A stretch of DNA of 6,463 bases, taken from the NCBI GenBank assembly GCA_014376655.1, contig JACMRC010000529.1, positions 1-6,463 of the forward strand. The letters run 5' to 3'. Of the stretch, positions 1 through 6,181 are shown piece by piece. Position 1 is the first letter of the stretch; each line of letters starts with the position of its first letter. The DNA comes from Mucilaginibacter sp. (lineage in GTDB: Bacteria; Bacteroidota; Bacteroidia; Sphingobacteriales; Sphingobacteriaceae). The translations under genes and the position numbers were made by a program. Under the pieces are notes generated by a model that saw nothing but the letters and a program-made list of their open reading frames with translations, made no database searches and was not told the DNA's origin.

Positions 1-26
1 GCCTTGACACGCTGGAGAAAAATTAA
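1..26 (+). CDS. 3' end of an upstream gene (frame uncertain)
   Basis: The last codons of an upstream + strand gene probably lie here, but only a few bases are visible. Two frames are possible. One reads LDTLEKN and stops with TAA at 24-26, leaving 12 bases before the next start. The other reads ALTRWRKINVTY and stops with TGA at 37-39, overlapping the next ATG by one base (TGATG). I prefer the first because its codons and lysine/glutamate-rich end look more ordinary and the gap matches others in this run. No product can be named. If this is an inositol-lipid locus, a myo-inositol phosphate synthase or CDP-alcohol phosphatidyltransferase would be expected upstream; that is inference only. Confidence 0.35.
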
Positions 27-38
27 CGTTACCTATTG

Positions 39-611
39 ATGAGATTATCTATTATATTTTTATTAACTGCTTTTTGCTCATATTTACCGGCAAGCAAGAC
101 CGTTGATAAACCAGCTACCAAACCTACTTCAATTATTGACGATACGGAAGATAAATTCCCCGTACCTGGCGAGAATATTAGCAGGTTGTTTTACATGCAG
201 CGTACTGCCAATACCAACACCATAATTTATGAATTAAATGCACCCGGAGGCAAGTTAGATGCAGAAAATCCGTTGCATGTATATTGGATAAGATATGCCG
301 AGAAAGGGCAAAAGGAAGAACTGAGTTATATACAGCGTAAATTTGCATATGGTGTGGTAACTAAGAAACTGGCTAACGATCAATTTGATGTCAGATTTGT
401 ATCATACAAAAAATTTCCACTGCTTTTGATGAAGGCAAACGACGGAAAATATCATATCTTCGCAACAGTAGCGCAAAAACAAATGATGCTTAACCGCTTA
501 TTTGTAAAAATAGAAGGAGGCTCTTTCTGGTTACCAAACGTGGTATACGTAGAGCTAAGAGGAACAGATCAAAACACAGGCAGAGAAATTGTAGAACGTT
601 TTAAACCCTGA
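39..611 (+). CDS. DUF4833 family exported protein
   Basis: This encodes a 190-residue protein. Residues 1-18 look like a Sec signal peptide (MRLSIIFLLTAFCSYLPAS), followed by a short polar linker to about residue 38. The rest resembles the DUF4833 family: an F40-P-V-P start, then NISRLFYMQRTANTNTIIYE (46-65), then PLHVYWIRY (78-86) and YIQRKFAYGV (97-106), and a beta-rich end with ELRG. The family is recognised from memory of this pattern, and its function is unknown. I chose ATG at 39; a TTG just before it at 36 is less likely. The next gene begins 6 bases after the stop, so the protein is probably co-expressed with the ceramide hydroxylase and Aur1-like enzyme. An accessory role in sphingolipid headgroup chemistry or lipid handling in the periplasm is inference from this position. 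Confidence 0.85.
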   Translation: MRLSIIFLLTAFCSYLPASKTVDKPATKPTSIIDDTEDKFPVPGENISRLFYMQRTANTNTIIYELNAPGGKLDAENPLHVYWIRYAEKGQKEELSYIQRKFAYGVVTKKLANDQFDVRFVSYKKFPLLLMKANDGKYHIFATVAQKQMMLNRLFVKIEGGSFWLPNVVYVELRGTDQNTGREIVERFKP

Positions 612-617
612 TTTACT

Positions 618-1238
618 ATGGCAAAAAATTTCATATCAAACTCACAGGAATCAACAAGGATGTTTAAAAGTGACCTTTTGGAAGTTTTATCAAAAGTGCA
701 TTACTTGGTACCTGTATTTATTTTTGTACCTGTTATATTGGTTAGTACCTATCTTGCTTTGTTTGTTAAAAGTATTGGTATAGTTACTTATTTTGAGTTC
801 TTCTTAATCGGCCTTTTTGTATGGACGTTTACCGAATACATTATGCACCGCTTTGTATTCCATTATGTACCTAAAAACAAAATTGGTTTACGTTTGCACT
901 TTATTTTTCACGGTGTTCACCATGATTATCCCAGCGATGCTAAACGTTTAGTGTTGCCCCCATCAGTTAGTATACCTTTAGCTACTGCGTTTTACTTTTT
1001 GTTTGATGCTATATTGCCGGCTAACTACATTTTTGGTTTCTTCCCTGGTTTTATCTTAGGTTATTTATTTTATGATATATCGCACTATGCAATACATCAT
1101 TTTAACTTTAAAGGCAACATCTGGAAAAAGATAAAACAACACCACATGCTTCACCACTATCAAGCCCCTGAAAGAGGCTTTGGTGTTAGCTCGCCGCTTT
1201 GGGATAAAATTTTCCGTTCAGATTTTGTTAAAAAATAG
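618..1238 (+). CDS. Fatty acid 2-hydroxylase family protein (Scs7/FA2H-like, sphingolipid acyl chain)
   Basis: This 206-residue integral membrane protein belongs to the fatty acid hydroxylase/sterol desaturase superfamily of di-metal oxygenases. The full histidine set is visible: H77-RFVF-H82, H94-x3-H98-x2-H101-H102, H156-x3-H160-H161 and H175-H176-ML-H179-H180. This spacing is that of yeast Scs7 and mammalian FA2H, as are the surrounding motifs HGVHHDYPSDAKRLVLPP (98-115) and HHYQAPERGFGVSSPLWDKIF (179-199). Those enzymes add a 2-hydroxyl to the N-acyl chain of ceramide. Hydrophobic segments lie near 30-50, 57-74 and 118-150. Unlike the eukaryotic enzymes it has no N-terminal cytochrome b5 domain, so electrons must come from a separate donor. 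The ATG at 618 gives a natural start 6 bases after DUF4833, and the stop is 2 bases before the Aur1-like gene. Ceramide as substrate is inferred from family and neighbour; a carotenoid or sterol hydroxylase is less likely. Confidence 0.88.
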   Translation: MAKNFISNSQESTRMFKSDLLEVLSKVHYLVPVFIFVPVILVSTYLALFVKSIGIVTYFEFFLIGLFVWTFTEYIMHRFVFHYVPKNKIGLRLHFIFHGVHHDYPSDAKRLVLPPSVSIPLATAFYFLFDAILPANYIFGFFPGFILGYLFYDISHYAIHHFNFKGNIWKKIKQHHMLHHYQAPERGFGVSSPLWDKIFRSDFVKK

Positions 1239-1240
1239 CG

Positions 1241-2185
1241 ATGACAGGAGTTGGAGTTGTTAACCAGGGCCCGGTAGTAAATGCCAGATCTGTAGTAACA
1301 GTTACCCTTCTTTCTATAGCCTATTTACTGCTCTCGTCGTGGGTAGTTGGTTTTAAATCAGACCAGGTGGTATTGCTGGTTATCTTTAACGTATGCTTTT
1401 ATCTTTCTGCTATTACCCGTAAGTTTATTGTGGGTTTTAGTGTTTTTATTGTGTATTGGATCATATTCGATTACATGAAAGCATTCCCTAATTATAATGT
1501 TAGCCAAGTTCATATTGCCGATCTTTATAACTTTGAAAAACACCTTTTCGGTATACATTATCAGGGGCATTTATTAACCCCTAACGAGTACTGGGAAATA
1601 CATGCTACCACTACATTAGATATAATTGCCGGCCTGTTTTATATATGCTGGATACCTGTTCCGCTGGGCTTTGCTGCTTATCTATTCTTTAAAAACAGGC
1701 GCGAGTTTCTTTCATTCGCAATTACTTTTTTAGTGGTGAATCTTTTAGGATTTGTGATATATTACTCTTTCCCTGCTGCACCGCCCTGGTATATACAGGC
1801 TCATGGTTTTGTGTTCCATCCTGCTACCCCTGGCAACACTGCAGGCCTGGTAAGGTTTGATAATTACTTTAACGTTCATATCTTCCAATCTATCTACCAA
1901 AAAGGTTCTAATGTATTCGCGGCTATGCCATCGTTACATTCGGCCTACCCTATTATAGTTGTTTATTATGCTTTTAAAAACCGTGTTGGTTTTGGTAAGT
2001 ATATTTTAGCAACGGTTATGGTTGGCATATGGCTCACCGCAATTTACACCAGTCACCATTATATATTAGATGTATTGGTTGGTATACTTACCGCTATATT
2101 GGGCATCAATCTATTTAATGTGCTTTTTTCTAAAGTACCTGCACTCAATCAATTTTTGGATAATTATGCTACATTTATAAGTTAA
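1241..2185 (+). CDS. Aur1-like PAP2 family enzyme, probable inositol phosphorylceramide synthase
   Basis: This 314-residue polytopic membrane protein has about six hydrophobic segments (near 18-37, 42-58, 61-78, 126-149, 156-175 and 253-296). Its C-terminal half carries a lipid phosphatase/phosphotransferase core in the form found in fungal Aur1: F177-PAAPPWY-184, then GLVRFDNYFNVHIF (202-215), MPSLHS (229-234) and SHHYILD (271-277). H233, H273 and D277 correspond to the catalytic His-His-Asp of the PAP2 superfamily. Aur1 moves phosphoinositol from phosphatidylinositol to ceramide and releases diacylglycerol. The FPxAPPWY segment and aspartate-rich linker before the PSLHS motif are not typical of plain PAP2 phosphatases, which supports transferase activity. 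Another donor headgroup, such as ethanolamine phosphate, or simple lipid phosphatase activity cannot be excluded from sequence alone. Its coupling to a ceramide hydroxylase-like gene 2 bases upstream favours a sphingolipid substrate. Confidence 0.85.
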   Translation: MTGVGVVNQGPVVNARSVVTVTLLSIAYLLLSSWVVGFKSDQVVLLVIFNVCFYLSAITRKFIVGFSVFIVYWIIFDYMKAFPNYNVSQVHIADLYNFEKHLFGIHYQGHLLTPNEYWEIHATTTLDIIAGLFYICWIPVPLGFAAYLFFKNRREFLSFAITFLVVNLLGFVIYYSFPAAPPWYIQAHGFVFHPATPGNTAGLVRFDNYFNVHIFQSIYQKGSNVFAAMPSLHSAYPIIVVYYAFKNRVGFGKYILATVMVGIWLTAIYTSHHYILDVLVGILTAILGINLFNVLFSKVPALNQFLDNYATFIS

Positions 2186-2199
2186 TTATAACCTTATAA

Positions 2200-2979
2200 A
2201 TGAAGCTCTTACTTACTGTTTTTATTCTGGCTATGTCAGTGTGCTCACTGGCGCAATCTAATACTTTGCCGTCTGACGTTTACAGCCCGGGAAAAGCGAT
2301 TAAGTTTAATACCGATGTAGGGAAAAACCAGGTATTAAAAGGCGCTACCTTAGATCTGAAAATTCTTGACATTTACACTCTTTCGCTTGCTGCTGGTAAA
2401 ACCTATATCCTGCCGGTTAACAGCAATATTGAACAATTAATAGTTGTAAAAAGCGGTTCAGTAAATTTAATACTTAAAGACACTACACAAACAGTTGGCC
2501 CAGGCAGCATTGCTTTAGTTTTGGCCGGCGATAAGATCAGTTTTAAAAATCCATCTGATAAACCGGTAAGCTGGTTTGTTTTAAGCTATCAATCAACCAA
2601 CCCGGTCAACTTGCAACGAGGGCATGATGCAGGGCCTTCATTTATTAAAAATTGGGACCTGTTAAAAGTCAACAAATCTGTAAAGGGCGAAACAAGATCA
2701 TTGTTTGATAGGCCCACCACTATGTTTGAACGTTTTGAGATACATGCTACCGCACTAAACCCCGGCTATGCAAGTCACGACCCACACACCCATCGGGTTG
2801 AAGAAATAATACTGATGTTAAACGGCGGCGTATTAGAAACTATAAACCAGGGTACAAAAGACGCACGCGCAGGCGATTGTATTTACCTGGCATCGGGCAG
2901 TTTGCACCGCCCAATAAACAATACTAATCAGCAATGTTATTATTTAGCTATCCAATGGCATATTTTAAAAACCGACTAA
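2200..2979 (+). CDS. Exported bicupin protein
   Basis: This is a 259-residue protein with a Sec signal peptide (residues 1-19, ending SLAQ) and two cupin domains. The N-terminal domain (about 45-130) has the beta-barrel pattern, including VVKSGSVNL and VGPGSIALVLAGD, but lacks the metal-binding histidines. The C-terminal domain (about 170-255) is complete: H196-T-H198-RVE-E202 with G209, then G225-D and G233-SL-H236-RPI-N240, which gives a likely 3-His/1-Glu metal site. The layout recalls two-domain cupins such as (S)-ureidoglycine aminohydrolase, but export and a dead first domain argue against assigning that reaction. The substrate is unknown. C15 is not in a lipobox because V14 occupies the -1 position, so I read the protein as soluble and periplasmic. 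The gene starts 14 bases after the Aur1-like gene and ends 13 bases before the serine hydrolase, so all may share a transcript. Confidence 0.82.
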   Translation: MKLLLTVFILAMSVCSLAQSNTLPSDVYSPGKAIKFNTDVGKNQVLKGATLDLKILDIYTLSLAAGKTYILPVNSNIEQLIVVKSGSVNLILKDTTQTVGPGSIALVLAGDKISFKNPSDKPVSWFVLSYQSTNPVNLQRGHDAGPSFIKNWDLLKVNKSVKGETRSLFDRPTTMFERFEIHATALNPGYASHDPHTHRVEEIILMLNGGVLETINQGTKDARAGDCIYLASGSLHRPINNTNQQCYYLAIQWHILKTD

Positions 2980-2992
2980 TAAACCTATAATC

Positions 2993-4558
2993 ATGTCCAT
3001 CCAACGTAGAGATTTTTTAAAGAATACCGCTATAGGCATGGCAGGGCTTAGCCTGGCACCCTTATTTAGCGAATCGTTATTTGCAGCACCGGCGGCTTAC
3101 ACCTTTCGTAAAAGCACTCCCGAGCAACAAGGAATCAGCTCATCAAGCATACTTGATTTTATTAATAAAGCAGAGGCAGGTAAACTTGGGCTGCATAGTT
3201 TAATGGTTATTCGTAACGGCAGCGTTGTAGCCGAAGGCTGGTGGGATCCTTATAAACCTGATCTGAACCACACACTAAACTCTTTAAGTAAAAGCTTTAC
3301 CTCAACAGGCATTGGCTTTGCGGTGAGCGAGGGTTTATTGAGTGTCGAGGATAAGGTAACCAAATTTTTCCCGGATGATATACCCGCAAACCCTGCACCA
3401 TATTTAATGGATATGCAGGTAAAACACTTGCTTACTATGACTACCGGGCACGAAGCAGATACCGCCGGCCCAATGCGAAAAGATAAGAACGTTTGGGCCC
3501 AAACATTCTTATCTACCCAGGTTCCGCATCAGCCAGGAACTTATTTTTTGTATGATACGGGAGCTACATATATGCTATCAGCTATTATAACCAAGATTAC
3601 CGGGAAAACCTTGTTTGATTATTTAACGCCGAGGCTTTTTAAGCCATTAGATATAACCGGGATTGATTGGGAAGTTAGTCCGCAAGGTATTAATACAGGC
3701 GGCTTTGGTTTACGTGTAAAAACAGAGGATATTGCCAAATTAGGTATGCTTTACCTGCAAAACGGTATGTGGAATGGCAAACAAGTATTACCTGACAGTT
3801 GGGCTAAAGACGCTACTACTTATAAAGTACCCAACTCGCCCATGAAGGGTCAGGACACATCAACCAGTGATTGGCAACAGGGTTATTGTTACCAGTTTTG
3901 GCGTTGCAGGCATAATTTCTTTCGTGGTGACGGTGCGCAGGGCCAGTATTGTTTGGTGTCTCGCGATCTCAATACGGTAATAGCTATTACAAGCGAGATC
4001 CAGGACATGCAGAAGACACTTAACTATGTATGGGATTATTTACTTCCCGGCATAAAACCGTCAGCTTTGCCTGCTGATACCGCTAACCAAAGTGCCTTAA
4101 AGCAAAAATTGGCCACGCTGACATTATTACCTGCTAAAACTGATTTTGGGCAAAACATGCAAGCACAGGTATCAGGTAAAACCTTTACTATTAAAGACAA
4201 CGCCCTTGCGGTTAATCAGGCATCGTTAACGTTTAATAGCGATGATTGTACTTTTATAATAAAAGGCAGCCAAACAGAGCAAAAGATAACCTGCGGGCTT
4301 AATAAATGGGTAAAAAGCGAAACACCAACAGTTGGCGTACCAAATAAAAACAGTACCGCCCGTAAAATTGCAGCTACAGGTACCTGGACTACTGATAAAA
4401 CATTTGTAATTACCTTACAGTATTACGAAACACCAAACTCCGACCTGGTAATCTGCAATTTTGAAAACAATACCATCAGTATAAAATTCCTGGCAGGCAT
4501 AACCGCTAATAATGGTGGCACCGGGGATAGCAGGCCGGTATTAGAAGGAACTGTATAG
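2993..4558 (+). CDS. Tat-exported serine hydrolase, beta-lactamase class C/family VIII esterase fold
   Basis: This 521-residue enzyme begins with a twin-arginine signal (RRDFLK at 5-10, hydrophobic 13-31, cleavage near AAPAA). The catalytic domain spans about 38-355. It shows S97-LS-K100 as the SxxK nucleophile/general base motif inside TLNSLSKSFTS, and Y187-D-T at the place of the usual YxN. The conserved GGFGLRVKTEDIAKLGMLYL stretch lies at 236-255, and RGDGAQGQ (311-318) replaces the KTG/HxG box. This pattern fits family VIII esterases and 6-aminohexanoate-dimer hydrolase relatives better than true beta-lactamases. Residues about 365-521 form an extra beta-rich C-terminal domain of unknown role. 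The substrate, an ester or amide in the periplasm, cannot be told. It is the last gene of the + strand run and its stop faces the TMEM175 gene 17 bases away, with no clear terminator hairpin between them. Confidence 0.88.
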   Translation: MSIQRRDFLKNTAIGMAGLSLAPLFSESLFAAPAAYTFRKSTPEQQGISSSSILDFINKAEAGKLGLHSLMVIRNGSVVAEGWWDPYKPDLNHTLNSLSKSFTSTGIGFAVSEGLLSVEDKVTKFFPDDIPANPAPYLMDMQVKHLLTMTTGHEADTAGPMRKDKNVWAQTFLSTQVPHQPGTYFLYDTGATYMLSAIITKITGKTLFDYLTPRLFKPLDITGIDWEVSPQGINTGGFGLRVKTEDIAKLGMLYLQNGMWNGKQVLPDSWAKDATTYKVPNSPMKGQDTSTSDWQQGYCYQFWRCRHNFFRGDGAQGQYCLVSRDLNTVIAITSEIQDMQKTLNYVWDYLLPGIKPSALPADTANQSALKQKLATLTLLPAKTDFGQNMQAQVSGKTFTIKDNALAVNQASLTFNSDDCTFIIKGSQTEQKITCGLNKWVKSETPTVGVPNKNSTARKIAATGTWTTDKTFVITLQYYETPNSDLVICNFENNTISIKFLAGITANNGGTGDSRPVLEGTV

Positions 4559-4575
4559 ACGTTTTAAAAGGTTGG

Positions 4576-5169
4576 CTAACGAGTATGCTGCTCATCGGCC
4601 AGTCTTTTTTCTATTCTCCTATCTGGGATAAACCAAATACAAGCTACCAAAATATAGAGCGCCAAACTTAGGTAGGTATTCATCCATGCCAGTGCGATAG
4701 CCGAAAAATAGCAAGCTACTGATATTTTCCCTTTCCAATCGCTGCCTATTGCGTCTGCAAGTATAGATTGCTCACCCTCATGCTTAACCAATAATATCAT
4801 AAGGATAGAGTAGGCAATTGCATTCATTAAAAGCACAAATCCATATAATGCTATGGGCAATATTTCACTAAAATGGCTCTCGCCCATCCAGTTTGTAACA
4901 AACGGCACCATTGACAGCCAAAACAACAAATGCATATTGGCCCAAAGCACAGATCCATTTATTGATTTTACCGCGTGTAGCATGTGGTGGTGGTTGTTCC
5001 AATAAATACCTACATATACAAAACTCATTACATAGCTGGCAAATACCGGCCACATTGGGGTTAAGGCTTTAAGATCGTGTCCCTCGGGTATTTTTAGCTC
5101 CAGCACCATTATAGTTATTATAATAGCTATAACACCATCGCTAAAGGCCTCCAGCCTACTTTTACTCAT
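4576..5169 (-). CDS. TMEM175 family potassium channel protein (DUF1211)
   Basis: From the ATG at 5169 this encodes 197 residues with about six transmembrane segments (near 9-26, 39-57, 74-93, 101-128, 149-164 and 166-181). The family signature R5-LEA-F9-S10-D11 followed by GVIAIIIT opens the first segment, which in bacterial TMEM175 channels lines the potassium pore. Bacterial members carry one six-segment unit and assemble as tetramers in the inner membrane. A histidine cluster, NNHHHMLHA (58-66), follows the second segment. The start is chosen because family members usually begin only a few residues before the RxxxFSD motif. ATG at 5190 or GTG at 5199 would add 7 or 10 residues, and none of the three has a Shine-Dalgarno sequence. 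A weak Bacteroidota -7 like TTATTTTG lies just upstream (5199-5206), which would place the transcript start near 5192 and favours the 5169 start. It is probably transcribed alone. Confidence 0.86.
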   Translation of the reverse strand: MSKSRLEAFSDGVIAIIITIMVLELKIPEGHDLKALTPMWPVFASYVMSFVYVGIYWNNHHHMLHAVKSINGSVLWANMHLLFWLSMVPFVTNWMGESHFSEILPIALYGFVLLMNAIAYSILMILLVKHEGEQSILADAIGSDWKGKISVACYFSAIALAWMNTYLSLALYILVACIWFIPDRRIEKRLADEQHTR

Positions 5170-5198
5170 ATTTACATTTACAGATTGCATAATGAACA

Positions 5199-5206
5199 CA
5201 AAATAA
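5199..5206 (-). promoter_or_regulatory. Weak candidate -7 promoter element for the TMEM175 gene
   Basis: On the - strand this reads TTATTTTG, one mismatch from the Bacteroidota -7 consensus TAnnTTTG. It would set transcription to begin near 5192, about 23 bases before the ATG at 5169. I see no convincing -33 TTTG at the proper distance, so the call is weak. Confidence 0.25.
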
Positions 5207-5240
5207 TAAATATTGCAGTAATGGCATCATATATTATATC

Positions 5241-5272
5241 GACGGTGGTTTTTTATTAAAAAAACTAACGTC
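5241..5272. repeat. Inverted repeat with T-run/A-run arms
   Basis: The arms GACG..GTTTTTT (5241-5254) and AAAAAAC..CGTC (5259-5272) pair around a short ATTA loop, with one G-A mismatch and one G-T wobble between the two paired blocks. The T and A runs sit inside the stem instead of after it, so it is not a textbook intrinsic terminator. It lies between the NIPSNAP stop and the TMEM175 start and could end the NIPSNAP transcript or act as an operator for TMEM175. Confidence 0.5.
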
Positions 5273-5294
5273 AAACCGATAGATTCTCCGCAGA

Positions 5295-5351
5295 ATAATT
5301 TAGCAGAAGGCTTTAGCCTAAAATTATCTTATTTCAGCTAAATGTTTTTTT
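5295..5351. terminator. Nested inverted repeats, possible terminator region after the NIPSNAP gene
   Basis: ATAATTT (5295-5301) pairs perfectly with AAATTAT (5321-5327), enclosing AGGC-TTTA-GCCT (5308-5319). An alternative stem pairs ATTTAGC (5298-5304) with GCTAAAT (5337-5343). On the + strand that second stem is followed by seven Ts (5345-5351), as in an intrinsic terminator for rightward read-through. On the - strand, the direction of NIPSNAP, no long T-run follows the stem. The structure is seen directly; a terminator function in either direction is inference. Confidence 0.4.
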
Positions 5352-5370
5352 GTTTAACCCCGTACCAGTT

Positions 5371-6168
5371 TTAATAATCAGAATAATCTGCCGGGTAAAG
5401 GAAAAGACTTTCGGCTTTTGACACGTTTTTTTGATACTCGGCCATCTTGCCTAACGCTTTAAATTTCTCGTCGGCAAAGAATAGCTTCCATTTATCTTTA
5501 TTATCCTGCAAGCCGTTAAACGTGGTCATATACATTAAGTTTGGCATGTGGCTGCCAGCTATAACTTCGGCATAAAATATGGCGTTAAAATCGTAGCTTT
5601 TAAATATGCCTATTTCATCGCCCGTGTTAAACATCTTTACTTTGCTGGCATTATACTTTTCAGTGGCACTTTCATAGCTACGTAGCTCGTATATCCTGTC
5701 GGCTTTCTTTGCTGTCAGGTTTGGCATGCCAGGCTCCGGTGCTCCCGGGAATGCACGTAATACAATAGTTTCCATGCGTGTATAGCTGGAGTTGTTAGAT
5801 GGTGCCTCTAAATAATCCTTACCAGCCTCAAGATATTGTTGATCCTTCAATAATATCTGATCGGTATTTTCTAAGGCGTCCCAGGTTTTGTAAGGCACGT
5901 ATACATAGATCTTTTTATCAAGGCTATCTTGCTTAAGTACTTTAAACACACCTACATTTTTAACACCTGCTTTGTGCAATGCAGGTATATAAGCATTCTG
6001 GAAATACGCGTCTAATCGTGCTTCCTGTGCTGCTGTTTTAAAATGATAAATCTTTATCTGATAATAATACTGCGAGGCAGCCCGCACGTACAAACCGGAG
6101 CATAAACAGGTTGCAAACACAACAAACGCTACAAGTGCAGCCGGGCAATTTTTATACAATATTTTCAT
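5371..6168 (-). CDS. Exported NIPSNAP family protein, two domains
   Basis: This is a 265-residue protein with an N-terminal signal peptide (hydrophobic 9-27, cleavage near YVRAAS, 28-33). It then carries two ferredoxin-like alpha/beta repeats of the NIPSNAP/dimeric alpha-beta barrel type. The first (about 34-120) starts YYYQIKIYHFK and the second (about 158-262) starts RIYELRSYES. The C-terminal NVSKAESLFLYPADYSDY resembles other exported Bacteroidota NIPSNAP proteins. Human NIPSNAPs are mitochondrial, and the bacterial exported forms have no established reaction. No catalytic residue can be picked out with confidence. The ATG lies 13 bases after the stop of the ABC permease gene, so the two are likely co-transcribed, though transport of a NIPSNAP ligand by that system is only a guess. 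The stop is followed by an AT-rich region with inverted repeats. Confidence 0.85.
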   Translation of the reverse strand: MKILYKNCPAALVAFVVFATCLCSGLYVRAASQYYYQIKIYHFKTAAQEARLDAYFQNAYIPALHKAGVKNVGVFKVLKQDSLDKKIYVYVPYKTWDALENTDQILLKDQQYLEAGKDYLEAPSNNSSYTRMETIVLRAFPGAPEPGMPNLTAKKADRIYELRSYESATEKYNASKVKMFNTGDEIGIFKSYDFNAIFYAEVIAGSHMPNLMYMTTFNGLQDNKDKWKLFFADEKFKALGKMAEYQKNVSKAESLFLYPADYSDY

Positions 6169-6181
6169 TTTATTAAGTGGT

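Noticed and set aside
36..38. TTG start for the DUF4833 gene
   Set aside because: An ATG follows immediately at 39 and gives a normal signal peptide.
1358..1570. Open frame of 70 codons on the - strand
   Set aside because: It lies wholly inside the Aur1-like gene on the opposite strand, has no domain and no promoter, and the Aur1-like frame is clearly the real one.
2242..2247. Lipoprotein lipobox around C15 of the cupin
   Set aside because: The residue before the cysteine is valine, where glycine, alanine or serine is needed; an ordinary signal peptide cut after AQ fits better.
4559..4575. Intrinsic terminator between the two convergent genes
   Set aside because: The 17 bases contain only a short TTTTAAAA palindrome and no GC-containing stem with a T-run, so I do not call one.
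4868..5053. Open frame of 61 codons on the - strand
   Set aside because: It is a shifted frame inside the TMEM175 gene, and its translation has no recognisable features.
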